Source: Ignavibacteriaceae bacterium (GTDB taxonomy: Bacteria > Bacteroidota > Ignavibacteria > Ignavibacteriales > Ignavibacteriaceae). Taken from it: 52,532 bases of DNA. The notes under the pieces were generated by a model. That model did no database searches. It worked only from the letters and a program-made list of their open reading frames with translations, and was not told the origin of the DNA. The first letter of the stretch is position 1. Each line of letters begins with the position of its first letter. The position numbers and the translations under genes were made by a program. The stretch lies in assembly GCA_014860115.1 (NCBI GenBank), contig JACZKK010000032.1, forward strand, positions 1-52,532. The letters are read 5' to 3'. This document shows positions 33,609-41,149 of this stretch, one piece after another.

Positions 33609-34628
33609 TTAAAGCTCAATAAGGACAAGTTTGTAATCATTAGGCGCGAGCAAGTTATATTCCTTTACAAAATTGATGCTTCCCTCCTTCACCAATGCAG
33701 CCAGGAATTCGGTTCCGTGTTTTTCTTCAATTATTCTAGCCATATAACTTCCAGCCACATAATAGGCTCTTTCTTCCACTCCTAATTTCCAGCATTCTTG
33801 CAATAATGTATCTATTGGCATAGTCGTAGCCATTTCAGTAAGTGAATTTACTTGATCAATTGCCTTTTTTACAGTACTATCGTTTTCTAGTAGTTCATAA
33901 TCAGGGTGTCTATAGTCTGAAGGGAAAAGATTCAGTGCTTTATAAGCTACAAAAGTAGCCATACCTTCGCTTTGCATAATAGCATAATTAAAACGAATAA
34001 ATGTTTCTTGATTTGTTGGATCTATTGCGATGTACTTATCGTAATCGGGAGAGCTTAATTTAAAACCAACATGATAAATTTCATGAATGGTAGTATTCAA
34101 AATACAGTCAGTATCGAAATTCCACTCGTCACCAGTTATATCAATACCAATTTTATTTGTATCAACACAAAAAGCATAAGGATATGTAAACGCTACAAAA
34201 TAGATAAATGCATTTATTTTAGTTTTTTCATATGAATATGAAGATATATGTTGTACGATGGTGTTTTGCTCTCTGTTAACTTTAGATTTTAAACTGTCGG
34301 CCAAAGTCAATGATTTTTTTATCAGCGAAGTATCTTGGTAAAGAAATTTATTTAAACCTCTTTCCCAAACTTCCCAGGTAACCGGAACCGAAGATTTTTC
34401 ATGCCAGACAAGAGTAATTCTATATCCTTCAAATGAATGCCAGATGGAATCCCTTTCTATATTCAAAGCCTTTTCCGGGTTTTCCAAAACATATCTTGCT
34501 GCAGAATCATCAAAAAATATTTTTATATCTTTATTCTGTTGCTCTAAATTTTGTGCAAGGATTATATTCGTTAAGCTTGTTATGAATGCAATGGTTAAAA
34601 ATTTCTGAATTGTTTTTGCTTTTTCCAT
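33609..34628 (-). CDS. Exported zinc metallopeptidase-like protein (DUF5700)
   Basis: The 339-residue protein has a signal peptide (FLTIAFITSLTNIILAQ). A likely zinc site is TTIHEIYHVGF, an HExxH motif at about residue 185. The downstream MQSEGMATFVAYKAL contains a candidate third ligand Glu, as in gluzincin-like peptidases. It resembles the DUF5700 family of putative zinc-dependent peptidases. It is expected in the periplasm or outside the cell; the substrate is unknown. The gene lies immediately upstream of the RsgA C-terminal remnant on the same strand. Confidence 0.75.
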   Translation of the reverse strand: MEKAKTIQKFLTIAFITSLTNIILAQNLEQQNKDIKIFFDDSAARYVLENPEKALNIERDSIWHSFEGYRITLVWHEKSSVPVTWEVWERGLNKFLYQDTSLIKKSLTLADSLKSKVNREQNTIVQHISSYSYEKTKINAFIYFVAFTYPYAFCVDTNKIGIDITGDEWNFDTDCILNTTIHEIYHVGFKLSSPDYDKYIAIDPTNQETFIRFNYAIMQSEGMATFVAYKALNLFPSDYRHPDYELLENDSTVKKAIDQVNSLTEMATTMPIDTLLQECWKLGVEERAYYVAGSYMARIIEEKHGTEFLAALVKEGSINFVKEYNLLAPNDYKLVLIEL

Positions 34629-34798
34629 TGATGTGTCTCCCTGTTTTTAAATAGTAGTTATTTATTGTGAAAGTTTGATGCAGTGATTAAGCATCAACTC
34701 CATATTAATAAAAATTGTCTAACCAAATATTTGAGGAGAAATTTTAAAATGAGAATAATAAAGGACAGGTGGACAATTAGTGTTTTTGGCGGCAGAAG

Positions 34799-35284
34799 TT
34801 AAAATATTTCATTCAACAGAATAGCACTCACATATAATCCAAGTCCGTAAATTAAGTGTGTGCCCAAGCTTTTGAGTCTTAGCAAGTTTGGATTAGGAAG
34901 TTTAGATGATGCAATTCCGAATCCAAAAGCAGGCTGCATTATAAAAAATGGTCCGGCTGCCGTAATTAATCCTATGATGATTGCTGGAAGGAAACTTGGT
35001 TTATCCAGCCAGCCAATTCCGCAAACAGCAACAAGTATAAAAGCGAATGTAATACCAATTAAATAATGAACAGTCCACCCGATTATTAACTCGTGAGGTA
35101 TTGTCGGTGCGTCTTGAATTTTATTGTGGAAAAATTTTCCTTTAGGAATATTTCCTATCCAGCGGCCAAGGTATCGATAGTCTAATGATTTTATTTTAAA
35201 TAATTTGAGAAATGAAACCCACAAGTCGATAGCTATTGTGGCGCCAATTCCTATTGCTAAAATTTTTAAGATTATAATTATCAT
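34799..35284 (-). CDS. DUF2938 family membrane protein
   Basis: The 161-residue protein has four hydrophobic segments and the DUF2938 pattern ATIAIDLWVSFLKLF near the start, GRWIGNIPKGKF in the first loop, GWTVHYLIGITFAFILV and LITAAGPFFIMQPAFGFGIA. The role is unknown. I start at ATG 35284, which overlaps the HAD gene's TGA in an ATGA junction. This points to translational coupling and makes the TTG three codons earlier less likely. Confidence 0.82.
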   Translation of the reverse strand: MIIIILKILAIGIGATIAIDLWVSFLKLFKIKSLDYRYLGRWIGNIPKGKFFHNKIQDAPTIPHELIIGWTVHYLIGITFAFILVAVCGIGWLDKPSFLPAIIIGLITAAGPFFIMQPAFGFGIASSKLPNPNLLRLKSLGTHLIYGLGLYVSAILLNEIF

Positions 35285-35811
35285 ATTCTCCAATTACGTT
35301 TTTCAATTGATCGAACAGAATCAAGATTTTTTATCTTTTCAAGAAAATTTATAAGTCTTTGCAGCTCATCATCCTTGGGGTCGCCCAAAAATGGAATCAC
35401 AGGAATATGATTTCCATAGTTTCTTTCAAGTTTTTCCGGGCTATCGTCAATTACTAAAACTTTTTCCAAATCAAGTCCGAGTTTTTTTACTTTTTTCAAA
35501 TCCTTAACCCAGTACTGCTCTCGTGATTCAATATCTATTTTAGAAACACATCTTTCTCGCGCCCAGACAAATTTCAGAATAGATTGATCAGGAAAAAGTT
35601 GTTTTGCAATACCCTCAGCATAGTCCGAAGTTGATGAAGTCCAGACTGCAAGGTTGAAATTTTCATTTGTGAATTTAAGAAATTCATCAAGCCCCGGTCT
35701 TTTGTAAACAAAATAATCGCCAACTAAAAAGTCTTCTTTGATAGAAAGCTTTCCTAAGCTCGAAAATATTATTGTTTCATCCAGATCAAGTATTAGAAGT
35801 TTATTCTTCAT
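35281..35811 (-). CDS. HAD-family phosphatase, FCP1/NLI-interacting factor-like
   Basis: The 176-residue protein has HAD motif I LDLDETI (nucleophile Asp in DxDxT), motif II Thr/Ser in LAVWTSSTSDYA and motif III Asp pair in VLVIDDSPEKL. The intervening FVYKRPGLDEFL resembles FCP1/SCP-type phosphatase domains, which in eukaryotes act on phosphoserine of RNA polymerase II. Bacterial members are uncharacterised and may act on proteins or small phosphates. Its stop overlaps the start of the DUF2938 gene. It lies 28 bp downstream of rsgA's stop. Confidence 0.85.
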   Translation of the reverse strand: MKNKLLILDLDETIIFSSLGKLSIKEDFLVGDYFVYKRPGLDEFLKFTNENFNLAVWTSSTSDYAEGIAKQLFPDQSILKFVWARERCVSKIDIESREQYWVKDLKKVKKLGLDLEKVLVIDDSPEKLERNYGNHIPVIPFLGDPKDDELQRLINFLEKIKNLDSVRSIEKRNWRI

Positions 35812-35839
35812 CGAGATTGTATAAGTTAGGTTATTTAGT

Positions 35840-36916
35840 TTACTCTCTCCCCTTCATCCTTTTTACATCTTTCATAGTTGAATGAAAGAACTTGCCAAAC
35901 TTTTTATCTTTCTGGCGCTTTTCAACGTAAGACATTTCATTATATAGCGACTCTTTATAAATTTTTAGGTAGTTGTTGTATCTCTCTTCTGAAATTTCTT
36001 TGCGGTACAGAGCATCCAGCACTGCACAACCGATTTCAACTGTATGTGTGCAGTCTTTGTATTTGCACTGATCTGAAAGCTCATCAATTTCATTGAAGGT
36101 ATCGCCAAGTCCGGACTCATTTGAGATTACTCCAAGCTCACGCATTCCCGGGTTATCTATTATGATCACACCGTTCTCCAGAACGATAAGTTCTCGTCGT
36201 GTTGTGGTGTGTTTTCCTCTTCCATCCTTTTCTCTTATCGGCTGAGTTTTGTAAAGCTCCTGGTGAATTAAATTATTCAGCAAGGTTGTTTTGCCAACTC
36301 CCGACGAACCAAGCAGACAGTAAGTTTTAAATGGCTCAAAAAAAGTTTTAATGTTTTCTATATCGCTTTGGCTGTTATTGCTGAAAGATGCAATAGTAAC
36401 CTCGGGCATAATTTTGCGGATATCATTTGTCTTCTTTTCAATTTCTTCTTTGCTGATAAGATCGCTTTTACTTAAGAATATTGCCGGAGTTATTTTGCCT
36501 TCGTTTATCATTACGAGGTAACGCTCGAGTCTTCGCAAGTTGAAATTAATATCGAGCGATTGCATAATGATTGCAGTATCAATATTCGCAGCGATAAGCT
36601 GATAATCAACTTTTTTGCCGGATGCTTTTCTTTTTAGTAATGATTTACGCGGAAGGATGTCGTGAATAATTGCCAGCTCATCATCATCAAACAATTGAGC
36701 ATAAACCCAATCGCCGATAGCAGGCAGATCAAGCGAGTCTTCTGAGTTGAACAAAAACTTTCCTGTCAGCTCTGCATAAATATCTTTTACACCGTTGGAG
36801 ATAACAAAGCTGTTTTTATTTACGCTAATTACTCTAACGATGTTAAAATCAGTTTTTGATAAATCAACTTTATCCTGAAACCAATTATCGATGCCGAGTT
36901 TTTGTAGGTTGTTCAT
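35840..36916 (-). CDS. rsgA: Ribosome small subunit-dependent GTPase RsgA
   Basis: The 358-residue protein is a circularly permuted GTPase that helps late maturation of the 30S subunit. The order seen is an N-terminal OB-fold (~20-85), G4 SKSD, G1 LLGSSGVGKTTLLNNL, a GKHTTTR switch, G3 IDNPGMRELG and the C-terminal zinc region with CKYKDCTH and the Cys in GCAVLDAL. Length is typical. The intact gene is flanked by partial copies of its own two ends: a C-terminal piece 2.2 kb downstream and an N-terminal piece 0.5 kb upstream. It precedes the HAD and DUF2938 genes, possibly as one unit. Confidence 0.95.
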   Translation of the reverse strand: MNNLQKLGIDNWFQDKVDLSKTDFNIVRVISVNKNSFVISNGVKDIYAELTGKFLFNSEDSLDLPAIGDWVYAQLFDDDELAIIHDILPRKSLLKRKASGKKVDYQLIAANIDTAIIMQSLDINFNLRRLERYLVMINEGKITPAIFLSKSDLISKEEIEKKTNDIRKIMPEVTIASFSNNSQSDIENIKTFFEPFKTYCLLGSSGVGKTTLLNNLIHQELYKTQPIREKDGRGKHTTTRRELIVLENGVIIIDNPGMRELGVISNESGLGDTFNEIDELSDQCKYKDCTHTVEIGCAVLDALYRKEISEERYNNYLKIYKESLYNEMSYVEKRQKDKKFGKFFHSTMKDVKRMKGRE

Positions 36917-36974
36917 TTATTTTTTTACTTGATTAATTTTCAAATATTATTACTTGAGTCAATGGATGATGCAG

Positions 36975-37385
36975 TTAAGCAAGTTCTCGACTACCGGAAT
37001 CTTGGGCTGCGTATTCACGACCGAATGCATTGATGTAGCTGAGACACTCAAAACTAAAGTCTGTCGATTTCCATAAACCATGCCCTAACAACCAATGCGG
37101 TATCTTCTGAATATTAGTTACGTCTACAATAAGTACCGCCTTCCGAATTTCCTCAAGGGAAATTTTTTCTTTTCCAACTTGAGTAAAAAACCATTGTTGA
37201 AGTTTTCCAGCAACAAGGAATGAATCTATCTCCATTCCTTCTTTCTTACACATCGTTGTTAAAATATCAATCTCGTATCTACCTTTACCTAACCGCTCAA
37301 TCTCAGGAAGATCTTGATAACTTTGATATCCTAAAAAGATCTGACATAAATTCATTGCTAGTCCCTGAAGTAATTTTCGTCCCAT
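36975..37385 (-). CDS. Hypothetical protein
   Basis: The 136-residue frame has no signal peptide or membrane segment and I recognise no domain. It has a plausible globular composition (LGKGRYEIDILTTMCKKEGM; ISLEEIRKAVLIVDVTNIQK). The ATG at 37385 lacks a ribosome-binding site; an in-frame ATG nine codons later has CAGGGA upstream and is a likely alternative. It lies between the RsgA N-terminal remnant and intact rsgA on the same strand, so it could itself be a leftover of a rearrangement. Confidence 0.5.
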   Translation of the reverse strand: MGRKLLQGLAMNLCQIFLGYQSYQDLPEIERLGKGRYEIDILTTMCKKEGMEIDSFLVAGKLQQWFFTQVGKEKISLEEIRKAVLIVDVTNIQKIPHWLLGHGLWKSTDFSFECLSYINAFGREYAAQDSGSRELA

Positions 37386-37431
37386 TAGTTTGTTCAGACT
37401 ATTATTTTAAAAAATTCCATTGCTGACGTAA

Positions 37432-37503
37432 TCATACCTTGGCAGAGATTGCTACTTTATCTTTAAACCAATTATCGAAGCCCAGTTTTTGTATGTTGCT
37501 CAT
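37432..37503 (-). pseudogene. N-terminal remnant of a second rsgA
   Basis: From ATG 37503, 23 codons encode SNIQKLGFDNWFKDKV and then ISAKV before a TGA. This aligns with the start of RsgA (NNLQKLGIDNWFQDKV) at 13 of the first 17 positions including the start Met. GAGGAA lies at the expected distance before the ATG, so translation signals survive. The rest of the gene is missing here; only its C-terminal piece is found, 3.9 kb away at 33501-33596. A two-hairpin REP element stands 16 bp upstream. Confidence 0.78.
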
Positions 37504-37518
37504 ATTTTCCTCTGGGTT

Positions 37519-37574
37519 GCCACGGACGTTCCGTGGCAGCGACTACTACTTACGTCACGGTACGACCGTGACGT
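37519..37574. repeat. REP-like two-hairpin element, compact form
   Basis: Hairpin 1 is GCCACGGA-CGT-TCCGTGGC (37519-37537). Hairpin 2 has arms ACGTCACGGT and ACCGTGACGT around a 3-base loop (37552-37574). Both match the element inserted at 1679-1799, but here the second hairpin lacks the extra apical CCCCG/CGGGG stem. It lies between the rsgA remnant and the SWIM-like gene. Confidence 0.8.
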
Positions 37575-37589
37575 CCATAAAAAACTCTT

Positions 37590-38207
37590 TTATTCTAAAC
37601 AAATAATTTTCGATATTTCTGATACCAAACTTTGTGCTTTATCGGGTATGCCTTTTGAAGACCATCTTTTTTCAATGATATTGTAAGCATACTCAATATC
37701 AGGTTTGTTTTCTGCAATTACATTAACCCAATAAGATTCGCCTGCGAAATAAAGCACATGCTTTTCCTCAAAATCGAGATAATAAAAATTGTGTTCGGGT
37801 TTATTGTAAAAACGGATGATTACTTTTCTTAAAAATGGATTCTTTTCACGTAAAGGTTTATCAATAGCATCCTTTAAGTGTTGACAAATTCTCCTCAAAT
37901 GATTTGGCGTATAAAATATATGCTTTTCTTGAAATTCTGGGCAGTTACAACTCATTTGAAACAGATTTACTGTAAAATTACGCCTGAGATCTTTCAAATC
38001 TTGAATTTTGATGTTTTTATCAAATTCATCTGAAAAAGGAGGTATGCTAATGTTTTCGATTAAGTTTGGTTCACGAAGAATTTTTCTTGAATGAGGTATT
38101 TCGATTTTTTTTCCGTTAACATATGTTTTTACAGATGCAGTTATTTGCAAATTCTCTTGTGTTATCTGCTTGTTCGAGCCAAATATTTTTTTGAAGATGC
38201 TAGTCAT
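37590..38207 (-). CDS. Protein with a SWIM-like zinc motif
   Basis: The 205-residue protein carries CNCPEF near residue 85 and RICQHLKDAI about 28 residues later. That is a CxC...CxH arrangement typical of SWIM zinc-binding domains, which contact nucleic acid or protein. Upstream, NFTVNLFQMS provides the expected preceding strand. The rest of the sequence is unfamiliar, with a C-terminal alpha/beta half (VIIRFYNKPEHNFYYLDFEE). No SNF2 helicase or Mu-type transposase, frequent SWIM partners, is adjacent. It is a single gene in the repeat-rich region. Confidence 0.65.
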   Translation of the reverse strand: MTSIFKKIFGSNKQITQENLQITASVKTYVNGKKIEIPHSRKILREPNLIENISIPPFSDEFDKNIKIQDLKDLRRNFTVNLFQMSCNCPEFQEKHIFYTPNHLRRICQHLKDAIDKPLREKNPFLRKVIIRFYNKPEHNFYYLDFEEKHVLYFAGESYWVNVIAENKPDIEYAYNIIEKRWSSKGIPDKAQSLVSEISKIICLE

Positions 38208-38227
38208 ATCAGTTTATTTTTTTATCT

Positions 38228-38514
38228 CAAACTTCCCCATTCTTTCCAAAGGAAACAATGGAAGAAATAATTTTTAACCCACGACTTCAGTCGTGGGGAA
38301 CAAACGCGGAACGAATTCCTGCAGAAACCGATTCATCGGTTTTCAATACTCAATCCATACTTCTCGGTAAATCTTGAAAACGGTTAAAACCGTTTAAGTA
38401 TAATTATTATATCATTTTATACCCACGGACCTGCCTTTGCCGGCCGGCAGGTAAATCCGTGGGCTAATATTTTATTTCAAACTTCGCTATTCTTTTCCGA
38501 GAAAGCAACGGGAG
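38228..38514. repeat. Composite palindromic repeat S-Q-S, copy 1
   Basis: A short repeat S (38228-38264) and its second copy (38478-38514) flank four hairpins in order. These are CCCACGACTTCAGTCGTGGG at 38278-38297, AAACCGAT/ATCGGTTT at 38325-38342, AAACGGTT/AACCGTTT at 38378-38395, and CCCACGGA/TCCGTGGG at 38422-38463. The loop of the last hairpin holds an extra palindrome, CCTGCC/GGCAGG at 38430-38451, absent from copy 2 (41810-42074). No coding frame lies in this gap. Confidence 0.85.
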
Positions 38515-38555
38515 AGATTTATACAACGCCTCACTTTACTTTATTTGGATTTTAA

Positions 38556-39098
38556 TTAGACTGCTTTAGTATAAGCTTCTTTCAGCCATTCTTTTAGTTC
38601 TTTATTTATTTCCTGAACTTCAGATATTTGTACACGATGAGTGCACATAGTTCCAAACGGACCGGAGTTTTCAAGTCTTTTAGTAATAGGCTTATCTTTT
38701 AGTTTTAGTCCCAAATCAATTCTGGTTTTAGATGCCGGTTTTATTAAAGCAAACTGTCTTTTTCTTATTATGCTAACACTACCCTTCTTCGGTTCGATTT
38801 TTACATCTTTCCCAAAGGCTTTTACCACAGAAATTAATTCATTATAAATTGGCAATAAGTTTTCTTTACCTCTGTATTGATTGCTGACTAGATCTTCAGT
38901 ATTGTCATTCTCTGTTTTAAATAGCTGAACGATTGTATTTGCAAATCCGTGTGTTACACCGAATTCCTTCTTTAAAAAATTAACCCATTCCGAATGTTTT
39001 GAAAAAGATTTTTTAGCTAATAGCGCTTTCCATTGTTCCAATGATTTCCCGGTTTTTTCCGGCATGTTGTCAATCATTGTTTGAAGTGCTTTATCCAT
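38556..39098 (-). CDS. DUF4287/DUF5655 protein
   Basis: The 180-residue protein matches two small domains often found together. DUF4287 is at the N-terminus (MIDNMPEKTGKSLEQWKALL; KEFGVTHGFANTIVQLF). DUF5655 is at the C-terminus (IYNELISVVKAFGKDVKIEP; VSIIRKRQFALIKPASKTRI; GTMCTHRVQISE). Neither has a known reaction. I start at ATG 39098, with AAGGAG 6 bases upstream and the family's usual N-terminus. The ATG 17 codons earlier would add a Ser/Thr/Asn-rich tail. Confidence 0.85.
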   Translation of the reverse strand: MDKALQTMIDNMPEKTGKSLEQWKALLAKKSFSKHSEWVNFLKKEFGVTHGFANTIVQLFKTENDNTEDLVSNQYRGKENLLPIYNELISVVKAFGKDVKIEPKKGSVSIIRKRQFALIKPASKTRIDLGLKLKDKPITKRLENSGPFGTMCTHRVQISEVQEINKELKEWLKEAYTKAV

Positions 39099-39173
39099 CT
39101 TCAACTCCTTTTTTAAATTAGTACTGGATGATTTTTGGAATTCATTCATTTTAATTCTTTAAACTAAAAATTA

Positions 39174-39199
39174 GAATTCTTTTCAAAGAAAACAACCGG
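39174..39199 (+). repeat. Short palindromic repeat S, partial copy
   Basis: GAATTCTTTTCAAAGAAAAC matches the core of the S repeat (TTCTTT-CC-AAAGAA plus AACAAC). It has the same orientation as all other copies and lies just upstream of the DUF4287 gene. Confidence 0.65.
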
Positions 39200-39355
39200 C
39201 TCTTTTGGATTCTAAACATTTATGGTTATCTATATGATTAATTATTGAATACTTTGTGAATGTTCAATAATGATTTTCTGTTCATAGTAATTGTTGGCTT
39301 TGTCTTTTCAGTTGCAGAAGCACCTAATAAGTTTAATAACATACAGGGATAAAAA

Positions 39356-39538
39356 GTGAAAAATGAAAAAAAATTAGTACTCGGAATGGCAATTGGAGTC
39401 GCAATTGGAACTGCCATAGGAGTCTCAACAGATAATCTGGGTCTTTGGATTAGTCTTGGCATAGCTATAGGTGCTGCACTCGGTTTTACGTTTAGTGAAA
39501 AGAAGAAAAAAGATAAAAGCGATAATCCGGATACTTAA
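39356..39538 (+). CDS. Small glycine-zipper membrane protein
   Basis: The 60-residue protein has two hydrophobic segments with regular Gly/Ala spacing (LGMAIGVAIGTAIGV and WISLGIAIGAALGFTF), joined by a short STDNLG turn. The tail is Lys/Asp-rich (SEKKKKDKSDNPDT). The start is GTG 39356, with CAGGGA about 8 bases upstream; the nearby ATG is out of frame. It parallels the 76-residue protein at 1867-2097 in size and design. Function is unknown. Confidence 0.65.
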   Translation: MKNEKKLVLGMAIGVAIGTAIGVSTDNLGLWISLGIAIGAALGFTFSEKKKKDKSDNPDT

Positions 39539-39626
39539 AAGATTAAAAGCAGTACATGGCAGAACTACAGATAGTATTCAATCAATCACTTAACGCAGAC
39601 AAAATTCGATTCGATAATAAAAATCA

Positions 39627-39650
39627 GAATTCTTTCCAAAGAAAACAACA
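39627..39650 (+). repeat. Short palindromic repeat S, partial copy
   Basis: GAATTCTTTCCAAAGAAAAC contains the S core TTCTTT-CC-AAAGAA. It lies between the glycine-zipper gene and the terminator of the NmrA-like gene. Confidence 0.65.
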
Positions 39651-39666
39651 AATGGTTTAAAAAAAT

Positions 39667-39688
39667 GGGACACAATAAACTATGTCCC
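39667..39688 (-). terminator. Rho-independent terminator of the NmrA-like gene
   Basis: GGGACA (39667-39672) pairs with TGTCCC (39683-39688). On the minus strand the stem is followed by ATTTTTTTAAA, a good U-run, 22 bases after the stop at 39710. Confidence 0.75.
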
Positions 39689-39709
39689 TGCGAATAAAGA
39701 AATCGGAGC

Positions 39710-40537
39710 TTAAAAAGAGTCCCAGACTCCTGTCTCTGCTGTTTCTTTTACATATTCTGAAAAATCTTTGGCTTCCCTGCCAAGAACTTTTTCTATATCG
39801 TTTGTTATTACTGAATTCTCCTCAACCAGAACTTTTGTAAAGAGATAATCGATCAGCCAGATATAATCATCCGGGACATTGTTTTCAGAAAGTAATCTTT
39901 TGTATTCGTTCATTGTGATCGAATCGAATTTTATATTTCTGCCTGTAGATTCTGAGATTTCTTCTATCACTTTTTTAAATGTAAGTTGCCGCGGTCCCGT
40001 AAGTTCATAAGTTTTGCCATTGTGCTTTTCATTCGTCAAAACTTCAACAGCAACATCAGCAATATCATCTGTATCGACAAACGGAATGCGAGTCTCTGCT
40101 TTCGGTAAAGCAACCTGACCGGCTTTTATCGGATCCAGGAAAAAACTTTCACTGAAATTCTGATTGAACCAGCTTGCACGAATAATTGTCCAATCCGCAC
40201 CAGATTTTTTAACTACATCTTCGCATAGCTCTGCTTCTTTTTCTCCTTTACCGGATAGGAGGACTAGTTTCTTCACTCTGCTTTTAACTGCTAGAGAAGT
40301 AAACTCTTCAATAGCTTTGCGTGCACCGGGAACAGCCAAATCGGGTTGAAAAGTTATGTAGACAGAATCAATTCCTTCTAAGGCATCTTTCCAGGTTTTG
40401 GGATTTTCCCAATCGAATGAAGGATTTTCATTCCGTGAACCTATGCGCACAGATCTGCCAAGTTCTGTCAACCCTTCAACAACCTTACGACCCGTTTTTC
40501 CGTTTCCGCCAATCACTAAAATCTTTTTCTTTTCCAT
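39710..40537 (-). CDS. NmrA-like NAD(P)-binding protein
   Basis: The 275-residue atypical short-chain dehydrogenase has the nucleotide loop ILVIGGNGKTGRKVVEGL. It also has SRVKKLVLLSGKGEKEAELC, WTIIRASWFNQNFSESF and IPFVDTDDIADVAVEVL, a pattern shared by NmrA-type and NAD(P)H-quinone/azoreductase-like proteins. It may act as a redox-sensing regulator or a reductase. It follows the DUF1772 gene by 32 bp on the same strand. Such pairs often sit next to an AraC or TetR regulator gene; here only an AraC remnant is left upstream. Confidence 0.88.
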   Translation of the reverse strand: MEKKKILVIGGNGKTGRKVVEGLTELGRSVRIGSRNENPSFDWENPKTWKDALEGIDSVYITFQPDLAVPGARKAIEEFTSLAVKSRVKKLVLLSGKGEKEAELCEDVVKKSGADWTIIRASWFNQNFSESFFLDPIKAGQVALPKAETRIPFVDTDDIADVAVEVLTNEKHNGKTYELTGPRQLTFKKVIEEISESTGRNIKFDSITMNEYKRLLSENNVPDDYIWLIDYLFTKVLVEENSVITNDIEKVLGREAKDFSEYVKETAETGVWDSF

Positions 40538-40569
40538 GATTTATTCTCCTTTATATTTATTATTATTTA

Positions 40570-41061
40570 TTATATGCTGCCATTATAAGTACAAGCTATC
40601 ACGAGTGAAAGAAATGAAAGTGAAGAACAGATTGTTCTGATAGTATTGAAAGTGTTCCATTTACTTTCAAATGCTAACCGGAATGAAGCCATTTGCTCTG
40701 CACTCATTGTTTCGATCTTCAATGCTTCCAATGTATTATTCAAAGGAATATTTCCTAAAAAAGTAACGAGCATAACTCCAGCTAAATACAGAACGGTTGC
40801 AGAAAGAACATACCAGAACTGCACCGGGGTTGGGGAATTATAGCTAAAGTAAGAAAGAAGAATCAGCAAAATCACCAATCCCATAAACACGATAAGAAAT
40901 GAAGGATTAATAATTGCCCTGTTCATCGATTGGAAAGCACTCAAGTATTTCTCATCGCCGAGTTTTGCTAATCCTGGTGTAACAGAGATAGACCAGGAGT
41001 AGAACAATCCAGCCATCAAACCAGTAAATAGGGTTGTTATAACCAGTAATATTGAATTCAT
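40570..41061 (-). CDS. DUF1772 (anthrone oxygenase-like) membrane protein
   Basis: The 163-residue protein has four hydrophobic segments. The DUF1772 marks are FTGLMAGLFYSWSISVTPGL near the start, FQSMNRAIINPSFLIVFMG, and the conserved GNIPLNNTLE loop. Some fungal homologues support anthrone oxidation; bacterial members are uncharacterised. It is the upstream gene of a probable operon with the NmrA-like gene, and lies 88 bp after the AraC-type remnant. Confidence 0.85.
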   Translation of the reverse strand: MNSILLVITTLFTGLMAGLFYSWSISVTPGLAKLGDEKYLSAFQSMNRAIINPSFLIVFMGLVILLILLSYFSYNSPTPVQFWYVLSATVLYLAGVMLVTFLGNIPLNNTLEALKIETMSAEQMASFRLAFESKWNTFNTIRTICSSLSFLSLVIACTYNGSI

Positions 41062-41149
41062 TTTTATTTCTCCTTTCTTTTAAGACAAGACTTATAACAG
41101 ATCAATAGTTAAAATTGAACTAATCCGTCAAAGTGATTAAAAGCAGAGA

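Noticed and set aside
33543-33785. 80-codon plus-strand frame at the 3' end of the DUF5700 gene
   Set aside because: It is antisense to the rsgA remnant and the DUF5700 coding region.
34749-34802. 17-codon plus-strand frame with a GAGGAG ribosome-binding site
   Set aside because: The Shine-Dalgarno is good but the peptide is too short to assess and there is no sign of conservation; it may be a gene-start remnant.
39238-39462. 74-codon minus-strand frame overlapping the glycine-zipper gene
   Set aside because: It is antisense to a better-supported small gene with a ribosome-binding site.
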